Shown: in pieces, positions 16,801 to 24,810 of the stretch
Numbering within the stretch: position 1 is the stretch's first letter
Layout of the letters: every line of letters starts with the position of its first letter
Virus record (IMG/VR): IMGVR_UViG_3300018432_000004
Location: 1 to 64,000 of that record
Length of the DNA: 64,000 nt
Strand: one strand, 5' to 3'
Source: a virus
The notes under the pieces: generated by a model
What the model was told of the DNA's origin: nothing
The model's input: the letters and a program-made list of their open reading frames with translations, nothing else
Databases searched by the model: none
Made by a program: the position numbers and the translations under genes

Positions 16801-18291
16801 GCGCGCGGCGGCCGGATTCCCGGTCAGGGCCTCGCCGACAAGGTCCCGTTCGGCGACAGCATCACGGCGCCCGGCGAGCTGTGGATCGCCAACCGCCATA
16901 CCGAGCGGCGCGTGGACCGGATGCTCGAGCCGTACGGCACGACGCTCGCCGGCGAGATCGAGGGCGAGACCGACCCGCACGGGTCGGTGCTGCGCGAGAG
17001 GCCGCGCCTCGGGCGAGGCGGCCGCGTGCGCCGCGACGCCTCGGGCGCCAACGTCCAGGGCGTAGACGTGAAGGGGTCGAAGCCCGGCTTCTCCGTGTTC
17101 ATGGATCACTTCCGGCGGCTGTTCGGGCACGATCTGTACGTCATGTCGGGCTTCCGCGGCGGCTCGCGCGTGGCGGGATCGGGACGCGTGTCAAACCACG
17201 CGTCCGGCGACGCCCTCGACATCTCCAACCCCCGCAGCGCCGGCGGCACGCCGCAGAGCCCGCCGCCGCGCACCGGCCTCGACGAGCTGCACGGCTACAT
17301 CCGGGCGAACATTCCGTCGCCACCGACCCGCGACCTGCTCTGGCGCACGACCACCGGCGGCAACCACTACAACCACGTGCACTGGGGCGCGGACCCGAGC
17401 GTCACCGCGAGCATCGGCGCGGCCCGCGCCTACGTGGCGGGCCTCCCCGAGGCCGGCGACGTGTCCGCCTACGGCGGCGTGGCGCTCGGCGGCGACTCGA
17501 CCGCTGCCGCGCGGTCGATCCGACTCAAGCGCCGGCGCTCGGGGATGCGCGGCGTGCCCGGCGCGATGGCAGACCGCGCGATGAGCGGCTACGCGACCGG
17601 CCTCGAGCGCCGCGTCAACCGCAAGCTGGGCAGCGGCGCGGCGGCGGGCATCAGCGGCGTGAGCACCGGCGGCGGCAGCGTCGCCGAGCTGATCCGCGAG
17701 GTTGGCCTGCCGTCGATCTTCAACGCGATCGTCCGCGCCGAGTCCAACAACAACCCGCGGGCGCGCAACCCCTCGGGCGCCAGCGGGCTCGCGCAGATCA
17801 TGATGCCGTTGCACGCCGGGCTCGTGGCGCGCTACGGCGGCGACGTCTTCGACCGCCGCACAAACCTGCGCGTCGCGAAGCACCTCTACGACGAGTCGGG
17901 GCTGTCGCCGTGGGCGGCGTCGCGGCACGCCTGGGGGTCGGCGCTCAACCGCCGCGAGCGCGGCGGGCGGGTCGGGTGGTACGGCCGGGGCGGCGAGGGC
18001 ACCGCGAAGCGTCCGACGCTCATCGGCGTCGGCGACGCGCCCGGCGGCCGCGGAGAGGACTTCAAGGTCACGCCCCGGCGCCTCGGTCCCCCGAGCAGCC
18101 GCGCCGGCGCGCGCGGCACCGGCGGCACCCGCGGCCTCGGCAACGTCACAATCCAGAGCATGACCGTGCACTGGCAGCGCGAGGGCGACCTCAAGAAGGC
18201 GATCAAGGCCGAGGTTCACCAGGCGTTCGCCGAGCTCGCCGACGAGCTCGACGACGGCGTCGACGCCGACGAGGACGCCCTGATCCGCTGA
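13885..18291 (+). CDS. tape measure protein with peptidase M15-like and lytic transglycosylase domains
   Basis: A 1468-residue protein, the longest in the window, which sets tail length. It has an N-terminal coiled-coil-prone region (QLQRLERFEKRLGSVARTAE), hydrophobic segments near residues 190-245 (GAAVTALPVVSALTGTILPL, AAGGALAAGIGAVVSVA), and long helical and Gly/Ala-rich stretches. Near residues 1065-1170 is an M15-like peptidase domain (DLYVMSGFRGGSRVAGSGRV, then SNHASGDALDIS and HYNHVHWG with the metal-binding His and Asp pattern). Near residues 1280-1355 is an SLT-type transglycosylase (NAIVRAESNNNPRARNPSGA, SGLAQIM), with the Glu of RAES as likely catalytic residue. These would open host peptidoglycan during DNA entry. 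Confidence 0.9.
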   Translation: MPIATASSAYVLEDRASPALRGIRQEAVRTTAALRGTADAGDKIGAPAQLQRLERFEKRLGSVARTAENMSGRVQRTVGHMEGVIRRDTLKAEARITALGGRMDELARKRAAPRVDLDGYAVTLAQIASLDRAIAALGRRTATMGVGTTGGGAAAAAAGGAGRAAGRSGAFIGSGGVGFGTTRRGLIAGAAVTALPVVSALTGTILPLAGSLSGATVAGGATSLAAGGALAAGIGAVVSVAKPANAAVKELRKEQERYTEAVRAYGPASEQALEAQKALDAQVRKSPAGARNLIRELDALTGRWRRVTQAGQTDILGLRAGAAQRVRSASPFLGEQSNRAAGAVRREGLNFTDWATSPAGLIIVRDLTDAFVDNLDEAEGTLENIAGTFGNIARASRPFFDEGMDFLERWTGGWEHSTRDIGETRRTIGGYLNDLKAWGRLGGAGFDLIRDLIMPGRQQGTSAVEDLTMQLREWDDWAKRNPERIRRFYRDSIDGTKELAGFIGVIARDLHEVGQLLLPILSRFAQLGQLAGGAGLLLPTLLRLGLGRAMGGRGAGGGGAGGGAGAGGSPIIVGGPGRAAGAAPRTDWTGWTGGTAARPTSRLAGARQRAVGGARSAGRFAAPVAGISGVLGAAGTQGDLNQRVQGGVSALTFGALRGPTTSAQAREQGEARAIGDVERLNVPRSPADYRRQIARLERQRAAARAKAGPPDRAGSIVDKIPVIGGASKAIGDTFFGDDEAEARRNAAAVKKYTAAIRELRAEQRSYRNEQDRRKGVASQAHGGALASSLQEGFGTLRRHEGPEAALQQTVDKTVAKMRQMRPEGAKILGESMLEWGRTIARGNPRMQAIVADMTSSIERRFARMGKRVEVVNGRILTGSRSEWRQISNALSMPAEEAQQRVTKAFTAIQREAIGSLKSMGFSSSEATAIVKGRESGGDKGRAADYAVKQGPDSYQAGVVGGQKAGPPSAPKRARGGRIPGQGLADKVPFGDSITAPGELWIANRHTERRVDRMLEPYGTTLAGEIEGETDPHGSVLRERPRLGRGGRVRRDASGANVQGVDVKGSKPGFSVFMDHFRRLFGHDLYVMSGFRGGSRVAGSGRVSNHASGDALDISNPRSAGGTPQSPPPRTGLDELHGYIRANIPSPPTRDLLWRTTTGGNHYNHVHWGADPSVTASIGAARAYVAGLPEAGDVSAYGGVALGGDSTAAARSIRLKRRRSGMRGVPGAMADRAMSGYATGLERRVNRKLGSGAAAGISGVSTGGGSVAELIREVGLPSIFNAIVRAESNNNPRARNPSGASGLAQIMMPLHAGLVARYGGDVFDRRTNLRVAKHLYDESGLSPWAASRHAWGSALNRRERGGRVGWYGRGGEGTAKRPTLIGVGDAPGGRGEDFKVTPRRLGPPSSRAGARGTGGTRGLGNVTIQSMTVHWQREGDLKKAIKAEVHQAFAELADELDDGVDADEDALIR

Positions 18292-19088
18292 TGGCCGTCA
18301 GCGAAACCGCGTCCGGCTCGTGGCGTCCCGATAAGCCGTTCGACGGCGACGACGGCGTGAAGATCACGCTTCGCCGCGAGCCCGGTATGACGCCCGCCGG
18401 GATGCTCAAGGTGCCGTTTCGCTTCCAGGCGCCGCCGCTCGACTCGATCCAGCGGCGCTGGGCGTTCGACTGGCAGACGGCGAACACCGTCGCCGCGGGC
18501 GAGCAGGGTCGCGAGGCCGGCCCGCTGCTGGACCGCCTCGCCTTCCAGACGATGTTCCTCGACGAGGACCTCCGCTGGCTCGTGTGGACGGGCAGCCTCG
18601 ACGTCCAGCGGCTCCTCGACGAGCTGCACGCGCTGCTCGACGCGCCCGCACCGTTCCGCCTGACGCTCGGGCAGCCCGCGCTGTGGGGACCGAAGCCGCT
18701 CGTGAACATGATCGCCGTGTTCACGTCGATCACGCCCGAGCAGCGCGGCGGCGAGATCGGCACGGAGTACACCGGCGTCGAGTTCATGGAGCTCAAGCGG
18801 CAGCGCCTCGAGCAGCGGTCCTCGCGCTCGCGCCCGGGCGCCTCGTCGGTCCCGCGGCGCGAGCCGATCCGCAAGGGCGACACGCTCTACAAGATGGCGC
18901 TCCGCGCCTACAAGCAGATGAGCAAGTGGCGCACGATCACCGCCGCGAACGGCATCACGGGCGTGTCGCCCGACGACGCCGACGAGCTGGCGCGTTGGGC
19001 GAAGCGCCACGACCGCACAACGCTGCGGATCCCCGCAGCGGACAACGCGACGCCGCAGAACACGCCGCTGCGCTTCCAGGGTCCGTAG
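18291..19088 (+). CDS. XkdP-like baseplate/tail protein with LysM-like end
   Basis: The protein has 265 residues and follows the tape measure with a 1-base overlap. The N-terminal two thirds are beta-rich (FRFQAPPLDSIQRRWAFDWQ, FRLTLGQPALWGPKPLVNMI). The C-terminal part (IRKGDTLYKMALRAYKQMSK then WRTITAANGI) is a LysM-like module, as in the XkdP/gp53-type protein that links tube to baseplate. In this family the module is structural rather than cell-wall binding. Position and the module support the call. Confidence 0.75.
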   Translation: MAVSETASGSWRPDKPFDGDDGVKITLRREPGMTPAGMLKVPFRFQAPPLDSIQRRWAFDWQTANTVAAGEQGREAGPLLDRLAFQTMFLDEDLRWLVWTGSLDVQRLLDELHALLDAPAPFRLTLGQPALWGPKPLVNMIAVFTSITPEQRGGEIGTEYTGVEFMELKRQRLEQRSSRSRPGASSVPRREPIRKGDTLYKMALRAYKQMSKWRTITAANGITGVSPDDADELARWAKRHDRTTLRIPAADNATPQNTPLRFQGP

Positions 19089-19089
19089 C

Positions 19090-20346
19090 GTGGCGACGAC
19101 CGGGCGACAGCGCTACGCGGCGTCGCCGAAGGGCCGCAAGCGCGGCAGCCGGCCGAAGGCGCGGAAGATCGCCCCCGTCGAGTACGGCCGCGAGTCGTTC
19201 CGCATCACATGCCGCCGCGTGCGCGGCCCGGTGAAGCTGTCGACGCTCAACCTCGACCCGCTCGTGACGTCGTTCGGGTGGGAGCGCTCGGGCGCGGTCA
19301 TGACCGGCTTCCTGTCCTTCGGCGATCCCGCGCTGCGCCGGCTGCCCGGCCTCGTCGCGAAGGGCGACGTGATCCGCTGCGAGGTTCGCCCGAGGCCTGG
19401 GGCGGCGTGGCGCCCGCTGTGGGAGATGTCCGTGGTGAAGCCGACACGCTCGATCTCGGGGCGCACGACGGAGCTGACGCTGCGGTCCCGGCTGCTGCCG
19501 GCGCAGCGCACCCGCCACAACTGGCGCTTCAAGAAGGGCAAGGCGAAGCCGCAGGGCTGGACCGCCGATCAGATCACCCGCAGCGCGTGCCGACGCTTCG
19601 GCGTCAAGATCGGCGAGCTGCCGCGCGGGCGCCATCGGATCACGAAGCTCGTCGACAAGTCCGCGTCGGTCGTCGAGATCGTCACGGCGGCGTGGCGCGA
19701 GGAGCGCGAGTCGACCGGCCGGCGCTTCGACGTGTCGATCGCTCGCGGCCGGATCGACGTCCGCGAGGTCCGGCGCCCGCGCTACATGCTGCTGATGGGC
19801 GCGTCGCTGCACGAGGCGGTGCTCTCGGAGGGCGTGTCGTCGAAGTTCGCGTCGGCGGTCGTCGTGACGTCCACCGCGAAGGGCAAGGGGTCCAAGAAGC
19901 GGCGGAAGGTCCGCGCCGTCGTCGTCGATCGCGCCCGCGTGCGCCGCTACGGCTACGTGCGGCGCCACGTGAACAAGTCCGGCCTCGCGACGATCGCCGC
20001 CGCGCGGCGCTGGGGCAAGCAGTGGCTCGCGCGGACGGCCCAGCCCTGGACGCAGATCACGCTCACGCACCCCGGTATCCCGTGGGTCGGTCGCGGCGAC
20101 GGCGTTCGCCTCAACCTGCCCGCCGAGCTGCTGACCGCCGACGTCTACATCCTCAGTGCCAGCCACCGCGTTGACTACGGTGCGTACACGATGGAACTCG
20201 TCGCCACGGTCACGGACCCCTACAAGAAGGACGAGCGCGCCGCCCGCGTGAAGCGCCGCAAGGCCGCCGCAGCGCGCGCCCGAGGCCGCAACGCGAAGCG
20301 CTCTCGCGAACGGGTGGCGCCGAAGAAGGCCGCGGTGCGCTCGTGA
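19090..20346 (+). CDS. baseplate hub protein (XkdQ/gp27-like)
   Basis: A 418-residue protein after the XkdP-like gene. It has the beta-barrel-rich N-terminal part (KLSTLNLDPLVTSFGWERSG, FLSFGDPALRRLPGLVAKGD) with TSFGWERS-like and later VDKSASVVEIVTAAW features of XkdQ hub proteins, and ends with TADVYILSASHRVDYGAYTM and ELVATVTDP, typical of the last hub domain. The C-terminal tail is strongly basic. It would form the central hub under the tube. Confidence 0.75.
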   Translation: MATTGRQRYAASPKGRKRGSRPKARKIAPVEYGRESFRITCRRVRGPVKLSTLNLDPLVTSFGWERSGAVMTGFLSFGDPALRRLPGLVAKGDVIRCEVRPRPGAAWRPLWEMSVVKPTRSISGRTTELTLRSRLLPAQRTRHNWRFKKGKAKPQGWTADQITRSACRRFGVKIGELPRGRHRITKLVDKSASVVEIVTAAWREERESTGRRFDVSIARGRIDVREVRRPRYMLLMGASLHEAVLSEGVSSKFASAVVVTSTAKGKGSKKRRKVRAVVVDRARVRRYGYVRRHVNKSGLATIAAARRWGKQWLARTAQPWTQITLTHPGIPWVGRGDGVRLNLPAELLTADVYILSASHRVDYGAYTMELVATVTDPYKKDERAARVKRRKAAAARARGRNAKRSRERVAPKKAAVRS

Positions 20347-21191
20347 GGTGGGGGAACACGACGATCGGTCCCGACGTCCTGTCGCTGCCCGGCGACCGGC
20401 TGCTGCTGCTCGACGTCGGCGGCGTGCTCGACGGGCCGCTCGTCGTCGGATCGCTCCTCGCGCACCTCGACGGCCTCGGCGCCGGCAGCGGCCAGCAGGT
20501 TCTCCGCCCCGTCGTCATGGAGAGCGGCCGACCGGAGACGCTCGCGATCGGCGACGAGGTCGTCATCGACGAGGGCCAGGCCGCAGGCTGGGTGCACCTC
20601 CTGTTCGACGCGCCGCCGCGCCTGAGCGCCGGCGCGGAGCCCCGCCTCGGTCTGCTGTCTGGAAGCGCGAGCAACCTCGCGCGCCTCGCCGTCGACAACG
20701 GCGCGCCGGCGGGCGCGACCGTCCGCTACGTGTCGCCGTACAGCGCGCCCGAGGTCGGCGCGATCGACGCCGACCTTCTCACGCTCGCGTCCGTCCTCGC
20801 CGTCGCCGTCGAGCCGTGGACGCCGCCCTCCGCGATCACCGAGGACGAGCTGGCCGACCTGCCGATCGACGTCGTCCAGGCGACGCTCACCGGCGGCGCG
20901 GTCGACGTCGTCGAGGCCGCCGCGTGCGGCTGGCACTACTCCAACGAGTCGCCGCCGCCCCCCGCGAGCGCGATCGTTCGCACCGGCGGACCCCTCGAGC
21001 AGCTCGTCGGCCAGCGCGTCCGGCTGACCGCGGCGACGCCGGCGGGGCCCGCAGCCGTCGGTGTCGTCGTGGTGGACGAGCAGCCCTTCGACGTCCTCGA
21101 CGAGGACCTCTCCATCGCCCGCGACGCGTTCATGCGCCTCGGCGGGCTGTGGGCGGACACCTTGACCGTCCGCGTAGAGGTGCTCGGCTGA
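20343..21191 (+). CDS. baseplate-region protein, 282 aa
   Basis: This 282-residue protein is inserted between the hub and the small OB-fold-like gene. It is beta-rich and acidic (DVLSLPGDRLLLLDVGGVLD, TLAIGDEVVIDEGQAAGWVH) and has an aromatic centre (CGWHYSNESPPP). It lies in the baseplate operon with 4-base and 1-base overlaps, so a baseplate role is probable, but the family is not recognised. Confidence 0.55.
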   Translation: MRWGNTTIGPDVLSLPGDRLLLLDVGGVLDGPLVVGSLLAHLDGLGAGSGQQVLRPVVMESGRPETLAIGDEVVIDEGQAAGWVHLLFDAPPRLSAGAEPRLGLLSGSASNLARLAVDNGAPAGATVRYVSPYSAPEVGAIDADLLTLASVLAVAVEPWTPPSAITEDELADLPIDVVQATLTGGAVDVVEAAACGWHYSNESPPPPASAIVRTGGPLEQLVGQRVRLTAATPAGPAAVGVVVVDEQPFDVLDEDLSIARDAFMRLGGLWADTLTVRVEVLG

Positions 21192-21475
21192 TGGCCGCCC
21201 CCGAGATCCGCAAGCTCGCCGGCGCGATGCGCCGCTCGGCGAAGCGCGAGGCCGACCGCCGCGGCTCCGGCCGCTACGAGGGCGTCGTCGAGCACGTCGA
21301 CCCCCTGCGCGTCGATGTGCTCGGGCTCGACGGGGATCTCGACGACGACGACATCACGATCGGCAACGCCCTCGCCGCGCACCTCGACGACGAGCCGCTC
21401 GAGGTCGACGACATCCTCGTGCTCGTCGAGGACGCCGACGGCGACTACACCGCCGTGGAGGTGATCCGCGACTGA
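21191..21475 (+). CDS. small OB-fold-like baseplate protein (XkdR/DUF2577-like)
   Basis: A 94-residue protein with YEGVVEHVDPLRVDVLGLDG, NALAAHLDDEPLEVDDILVL and DYTAVEVI, a strand pattern typical of the small OB-fold proteins before XkdS in contractile tails. Both ends overlap neighbours by 1 base. It probably sits in the hub or spike area. Confidence 0.6.
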   Translation: MAAPEIRKLAGAMRRSAKREADRRGSGRYEGVVEHVDPLRVDVLGLDGDLDDDDITIGNALAAHLDDEPLEVDDILVLVEDADGDYTAVEVIRD

Positions 21476-22014
21476 TGGCCGAGCTCGTCGAGAACGAGGG
21501 CTTCGACATCATCCCCGCCGAGGCCGAGCCGCCCGAGGGCGACGACGAGCTCGCGCTACAGGAGGAACTCGTCTCGACGGAGGCCGACGCACCGGCCGCA
21601 CCGGCGCCGCCCGTCGTCGGCCGCACGTACGCGCTCGACATCGACGCCGGCCGACTGCTGCCGGAGGGCCGCGCGCCCGCGTCGATCCAGGGACCTGCAG
21701 CGATGCGCCAGGCCGTCGAGAAGGCGCTGCGCACCTCGCGCGGGTCCGCGGCCGTCCAGGGCGACGACTACGGCCGCGAGGACGCCGACCGCGACGTTGA
21801 GGGCCAGCCGTTCGACGACGCAGCGTTCGCCGACAACGAGGAGCGCATCCGCGACGCCCTGCTCGCGCTGCCGTGGGTTCTCGCCGTCCAGGACTTCGAT
21901 GTCGTCGAGGAGCCCGAGGACACGGCTACCGGCGCGGTCGTAACCTTCCGCGTGGTGCCCGAGGGCGACGACGAGCCGCTCGACTTCGATCGCTTCCCGC
22001 TGCCCACCCCGTAG
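21475..22014 (+). CDS. baseplate wedge protein (XkdS/gp25/DUF2634-like)
   Basis: This 179-residue protein has the expected gp25-like end: GRTYALDIDAGRLLPEG, then AMRQAVEKALRTSRGSAAVQ with DDYG, IRDALLALPWVLAVQDFDVV and GAVVTFRVVP. XkdS/gp25 proteins start the wedge and contact the sheath. An acidic N-terminal extension of about 45 residues precedes the domain. It is followed by the BaseplateJ-like gene, as usual. Confidence 0.8.
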   Translation: MAELVENEGFDIIPAEAEPPEGDDELALQEELVSTEADAPAAPAPPVVGRTYALDIDAGRLLPEGRAPASIQGPAAMRQAVEKALRTSRGSAAVQGDDYGREDADRDVEGQPFDDAAFADNEERIRDALLALPWVLAVQDFDVVEEPEDTATGAVVTFRVVPEGDDEPLDFDRFPLPTP

Positions 22015-22022
22015 GAGGACGA

Positions 22023-23198
22023 ATGGCGACGCCCGACGATCCCGACCGGCCGACGCTCAGCGGCGAGGACCTCGACCGCATCCGCGCGAGGCTGGCGGCG
22101 CGCGTCAACCTCGGCCTCGACCCGGCCAGCCCGGCGTGGCTCGACGCGATCGCCGGCTCGATCTTCGGCGACCTTGAGGGCCCCGCCGCGCTCGAGGTCG
22201 ACCAGCTCTACGACTTCGCCGACGTGATCGCCCGAGCCGTCATCCCCTCGACGGCGTTCGGCGTCTACCTCGACGAGTGGGCCGAGTCGCTCGGGCTCGA
22301 GCGCAAGGACGAGGCGTACGCCGGCGGCGCGGTTACGTTCACCGGGGCGCCCGGCGCGATCATCGCGCCCGGCCAGCAGGTCACGACGACCGCCATCGGT
22401 CCCGACGGCGACCCGATCGCCTTCCAGGTCGTCGAGGGCGGCACGATCGGCGGCGGCGGCGCCCTCGACCTCGTCGTGCTCGCGGTCGCCGCCGGAGCGG
22501 CCGGGAACGTCTCCGCCGCGACGGTCACGATCCCGAGCCCGGCCGTCGAGGACGTCACGGCCGTCTCCAACCCGGCCGCCATGACCGGCGGCGCCGACGT
22601 CGAGGACGACGAGCAGCTCCACCGCCGCGTGGACGGCGCCCTCAGCGGCAGCGTCGGAGCGGGCAACATCTCCGATTACGAGCGGTGGGGCTTGGCCTAT
22701 CCCGGCGTCGGATTCGTGACGGTCCGCCCGGTCGCGCGTGGCCCGGGCACCGTGGATGTCTACGTCACCGACATCGACAACGCGCCTATGCCGAGCCCGG
22801 CCGTAGATGGCCTGCAGGCGCAGCTCGACCCCGTGGCCGGGCAGGGCCTCGGCCTCGCGCCGATCGGCCACGACGTGCTCGTGCTCACGCCCGACAGCTT
22901 CATCGCCGCCATCGTCGCGGAGATCCAGCACGACACCGGCTACACGCTCGACGGCGCCGGCGGTACGCGCGCGACGCAAGCAGCGATCGAGGCGGCGATC
23001 CGCCTCTACATCGACGGCCTCGCCGTTGGCGCCGACATCGTGCGCAACAAGGTCGTCGGAGTGATCGTCGGGGTGCGCGGCGTCGCGAACGTCACGACCT
23101 CGGGCGGAACCTCGCTCACGATCAACGCGTCGACCGCCGACACGATCGTCGTTCCCGCCGACGAGGTTGCCGTGTCCGGCGCGATCACGCTGACCTGA
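22023..23198 (+). CDS. baseplate J-like protein (XkdT)
   Basis: A 391-residue baseplate wedge protein. Hallmarks of BaseplateJ are GVYLDEWAESLGLERKDEAY, AVTFTGAPGAIIAPGQQVTT, the Gly/Ala strand region GAAGNVSAATVTIP, ADVEDDEQLHRRVDGALSGS, AGNISDYERWGLAYPGVGFV (a very typical block), VRPVARGPGTVDVYVTD, and the C-terminal YIDGLAVGADIVRNKVVGVI. The ATG at 22023 has GGAGGA upstream. It would connect wedges to fibres. Confidence 0.9.
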   Translation: MATPDDPDRPTLSGEDLDRIRARLAARVNLGLDPASPAWLDAIAGSIFGDLEGPAALEVDQLYDFADVIARAVIPSTAFGVYLDEWAESLGLERKDEAYAGGAVTFTGAPGAIIAPGQQVTTTAIGPDGDPIAFQVVEGGTIGGGGALDLVVLAVAAGAAGNVSAATVTIPSPAVEDVTAVSNPAAMTGGADVEDDEQLHRRVDGALSGSVGAGNISDYERWGLAYPGVGFVTVRPVARGPGTVDVYVTDIDNAPMPSPAVDGLQAQLDPVAGQGLGLAPIGHDVLVLTPDSFIAAIVAEIQHDTGYTLDGAGGTRATQAAIEAAIRLYIDGLAVGADIVRNKVVGVIVGVRGVANVTTSGGTSLTINASTADTIVVPADEVAVSGAITLT

Positions 23199-23740
23199 TG
23201 GCAACGCTCAGCGATACCGCGGCGGTCCTGTTTGACCACCTCCCCTCGACGTACGGCACGGACCGCGACGACGTCGACCCGATCGTCGCGCGGTGGCTCG
23301 AGGCGCTCGCCTTCGAGCTCGACCGCGTCCGCGCACTGGTGATGGCGCTGCGCGCCACCACCATCCCGTCCGCGGCCGACGACACCGTTGGCTCGCTGAG
23401 CCGCTGGGAGGGTCAGATGCGGCTTCCCGTCGCTCCGGCGGGCCAGACCGTCGCGCAGCGCCGCGCGCAGCTCGTCGGCGCGATCCTGAGCCGACGCGTC
23501 GCGCGGGGCTCGGACTGGACGGCCAGCATGACGAAGGTCGTGGGGTCAGCGGACTGGACGCCGATGGAGCACACGGGACCGAACGAGCTGACGATCGCGA
23601 TCCCCTACGACGCCGGGACGACGAAGGCGGGGCAGATCGCCGCGCACGCCCGCCGCATCACGCCGGCGAACCAGCAGATCATCTTCCAGCACACAGGCGG
23701 TTTCGTTGTCGGCGCGTCGCAGGTCGGCGACACCCTGTAG
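23198..23740 (+). CDS. DUF2313-like baseplate protein (XkdU)
   Basis: This 180-residue protein follows the J-like gene by a 3-base overlap. It fits XkdU/gp48-type proteins (DUF2313): LFDHLPSTYGTDRDDVDPIV, ARWLEALAFELDRVRALVMA, SLSRWEGQMRLPVAPAGQTV with AQRRAQLVGAILSR, and PNELTIAIPYDAGTTKAGQI. It is the last baseplate gene before a hairpin and the fibre gene. Confidence 0.8.
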   Translation: MATLSDTAAVLFDHLPSTYGTDRDDVDPIVARWLEALAFELDRVRALVMALRATTIPSAADDTVGSLSRWEGQMRLPVAPAGQTVAQRRAQLVGAILSRRVARGSDWTASMTKVVGSADWTPMEHTGPNELTIAIPYDAGTTKAGQIAAHARRITPANQQIIFQHTGGFVVGASQVGDTL

Positions 23741-23754
23741 CGAGGACGCCTCGC
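23740..23754 (+). terminator. hairpin terminator after the baseplate operon
   Basis: GCGAGG-ACG-CCTCGC is a perfect 6-bp stem that starts on the last base of the XkdU-like stop codon. Confidence 0.5.
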
Positions 23755-23767
23755 TATGAGGCGGCGT

Positions 23768-23773
23768 TAGGCT
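23768..23773 (+). promoter_or_regulatory. -10 box (TAGGCT) of leaderless fibre gene
   Basis: TAGGCT ends 7 bases before the GTG at 23781; there is no ribosome site. Confidence 0.6.
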
Positions 23774-23780
23774 ACGCGGC

Positions 23781-24746
23781 GTGACCCAGCACGTACCGCT
23801 CGCAGCCGGAGACATCGCCGTGGAGGCGTTTTTCGACGCCGTCCAAGAGATGCTCTCCGGGCTCGCCGTGAACTTCGAGGTCGTGCTGCTCAACAGCACG
23901 ACCGTCGCCGTGCCAGCCGGCGTCGCCGCGTCGCAGGTTTCCGTCGCGATCGAGGGGCAGTACCGCTGGATCACGGTGCAGATCACGCGGGCGCATCCCG
24001 GTGGCGCGGCCGGGGTGTACGACCTCTACGTCACGGCGGCGGCGAACGATCCCGTCAGCGGCGCGCCCGCCGGAAACGACTTCTCGTTCGCGCTCGCCAT
24101 CGTCCCGACGAACACCCTGCCCGCCGGCGTCGCCATCGCCCGGAAGATGCGCCGGCTGCAGTGGAGCGGGACGGAGATCACGCGGATCGACCGCCTCGAC
24201 ATCGAGCCCCCGCTGCGCCCCCCGCTCGTGACCGCTCTGCCCCTCCTGCAGCCCGTCGGCACCGAAATCGACCTTCAGACGGCCGCGATGGCGTCGGCGG
24301 GCGCCGGCCCGTGGCGCTACCGCCGCAACGCGGGCGGCTGGTCGGTCGTGAGCGCAGGCGCGGCCTGGGCGTCGCACCGCGACAGCCAAGACGTCCTCGT
24401 GGGTCCTGCCGCGGGCGCATGGACCGGGTTCGGTAGCGACCCGTCGGTAGTGGCGCCGATTGATGGTCACTACCGCGTCCATAGCGTCGCGCAGTTCCGC
24501 AACAACTTGGGCGCGCTCGGTGTTGAGATGGGGGTGCGCGTCGGCGCGGTCGATCCCTCGGGCCTGAACGGGACCGCGATGGGGCAGATACCCGCGGCAG
24601 ACCAGTGGTGCTCACTGAGCCATGTGCGCACGCTGCTATCGGTCCCGGCCGGCACGACGCTGAGCCAGCGCGTTCGATTCGCGGGCGCTACCGGCGTCGT
24701 CACGCGCATCGGCGCGGCCCTGATCGTCTCGCCGCTGCAGGCCTGA
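23781..24746 (+). CDS. probable tail fibre / receptor-binding protein
   Basis: A 321-residue protein placed after the last baseplate gene. It is rich in small residues and beta strands (LNSTTVAVPAGVAASQVSVA, YRWITVQITRAHPGGAAGVY). The C-terminal part (GHYRVHSVAQFRNNLGALGV, LSVPAGTTLSQRVRFAGATG, GAALIVSPLQA) looks like a C1q/TNF-like jelly-roll used by phage fibres to bind receptors. It has a leaderless start. It is the only clear fibre candidate in the window and no fibre chaperone follows. The role is inferred from position and fold pattern. Confidence 0.65.
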   Translation: MTQHVPLAAGDIAVEAFFDAVQEMLSGLAVNFEVVLLNSTTVAVPAGVAASQVSVAIEGQYRWITVQITRAHPGGAAGVYDLYVTAAANDPVSGAPAGNDFSFALAIVPTNTLPAGVAIARKMRRLQWSGTEITRIDRLDIEPPLRPPLVTALPLLQPVGTEIDLQTAAMASAGAGPWRYRRNAGGWSVVSAGAAWASHRDSQDVLVGPAAGAWTGFGSDPSVVAPIDGHYRVHSVAQFRNNLGALGVEMGVRVGAVDPSGLNGTAMGQIPAADQWCSLSHVRTLLSVPAGTTLSQRVRFAGATGVVTRIGAALIVSPLQA

Positions 24747-24757
24747 GTTGGCAACCA

Positions 24758-24773
24758 TGCCCGCCTTCGGGCA
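24758..24773 (+). terminator. short hairpin, possible terminator
   Basis: TGCCCG-CCTT-CGGGCA forms a perfect 6-bp stem between the fibre and the lysis genes. Confidence 0.5.
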
Positions 24774-24795
24774 CCTTGGCCGCCCCGAGTGGGAG

Positions 24796-24801
24796 TAGGC
24801 T
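24796..24801 (+). promoter_or_regulatory. -10 box (TAGGCT) for the lysis genes
   Basis: TAGGCT ends 9 bases before the ATG at 24811, with no ribosome site, so the first endolysin gene is probably leaderless or has a very short leader. Confidence 0.55.
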
Positions 24802-24810
24802 TCCCGGTCA

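Noticed and set aside
15133-17130. A 665-codon open frame on the - strand opposite the tape measure gene
   Set aside because: In very GC-rich DNA the reverse strand of a real gene stays open by codon bias. It has low-complexity Arg/Ala/Leu content, no recognisable domain, and the + strand gene is certain. The same holds for other long - strand frames, such as 10790-12547 opposite the sheath and 26514-28187 opposite recT.
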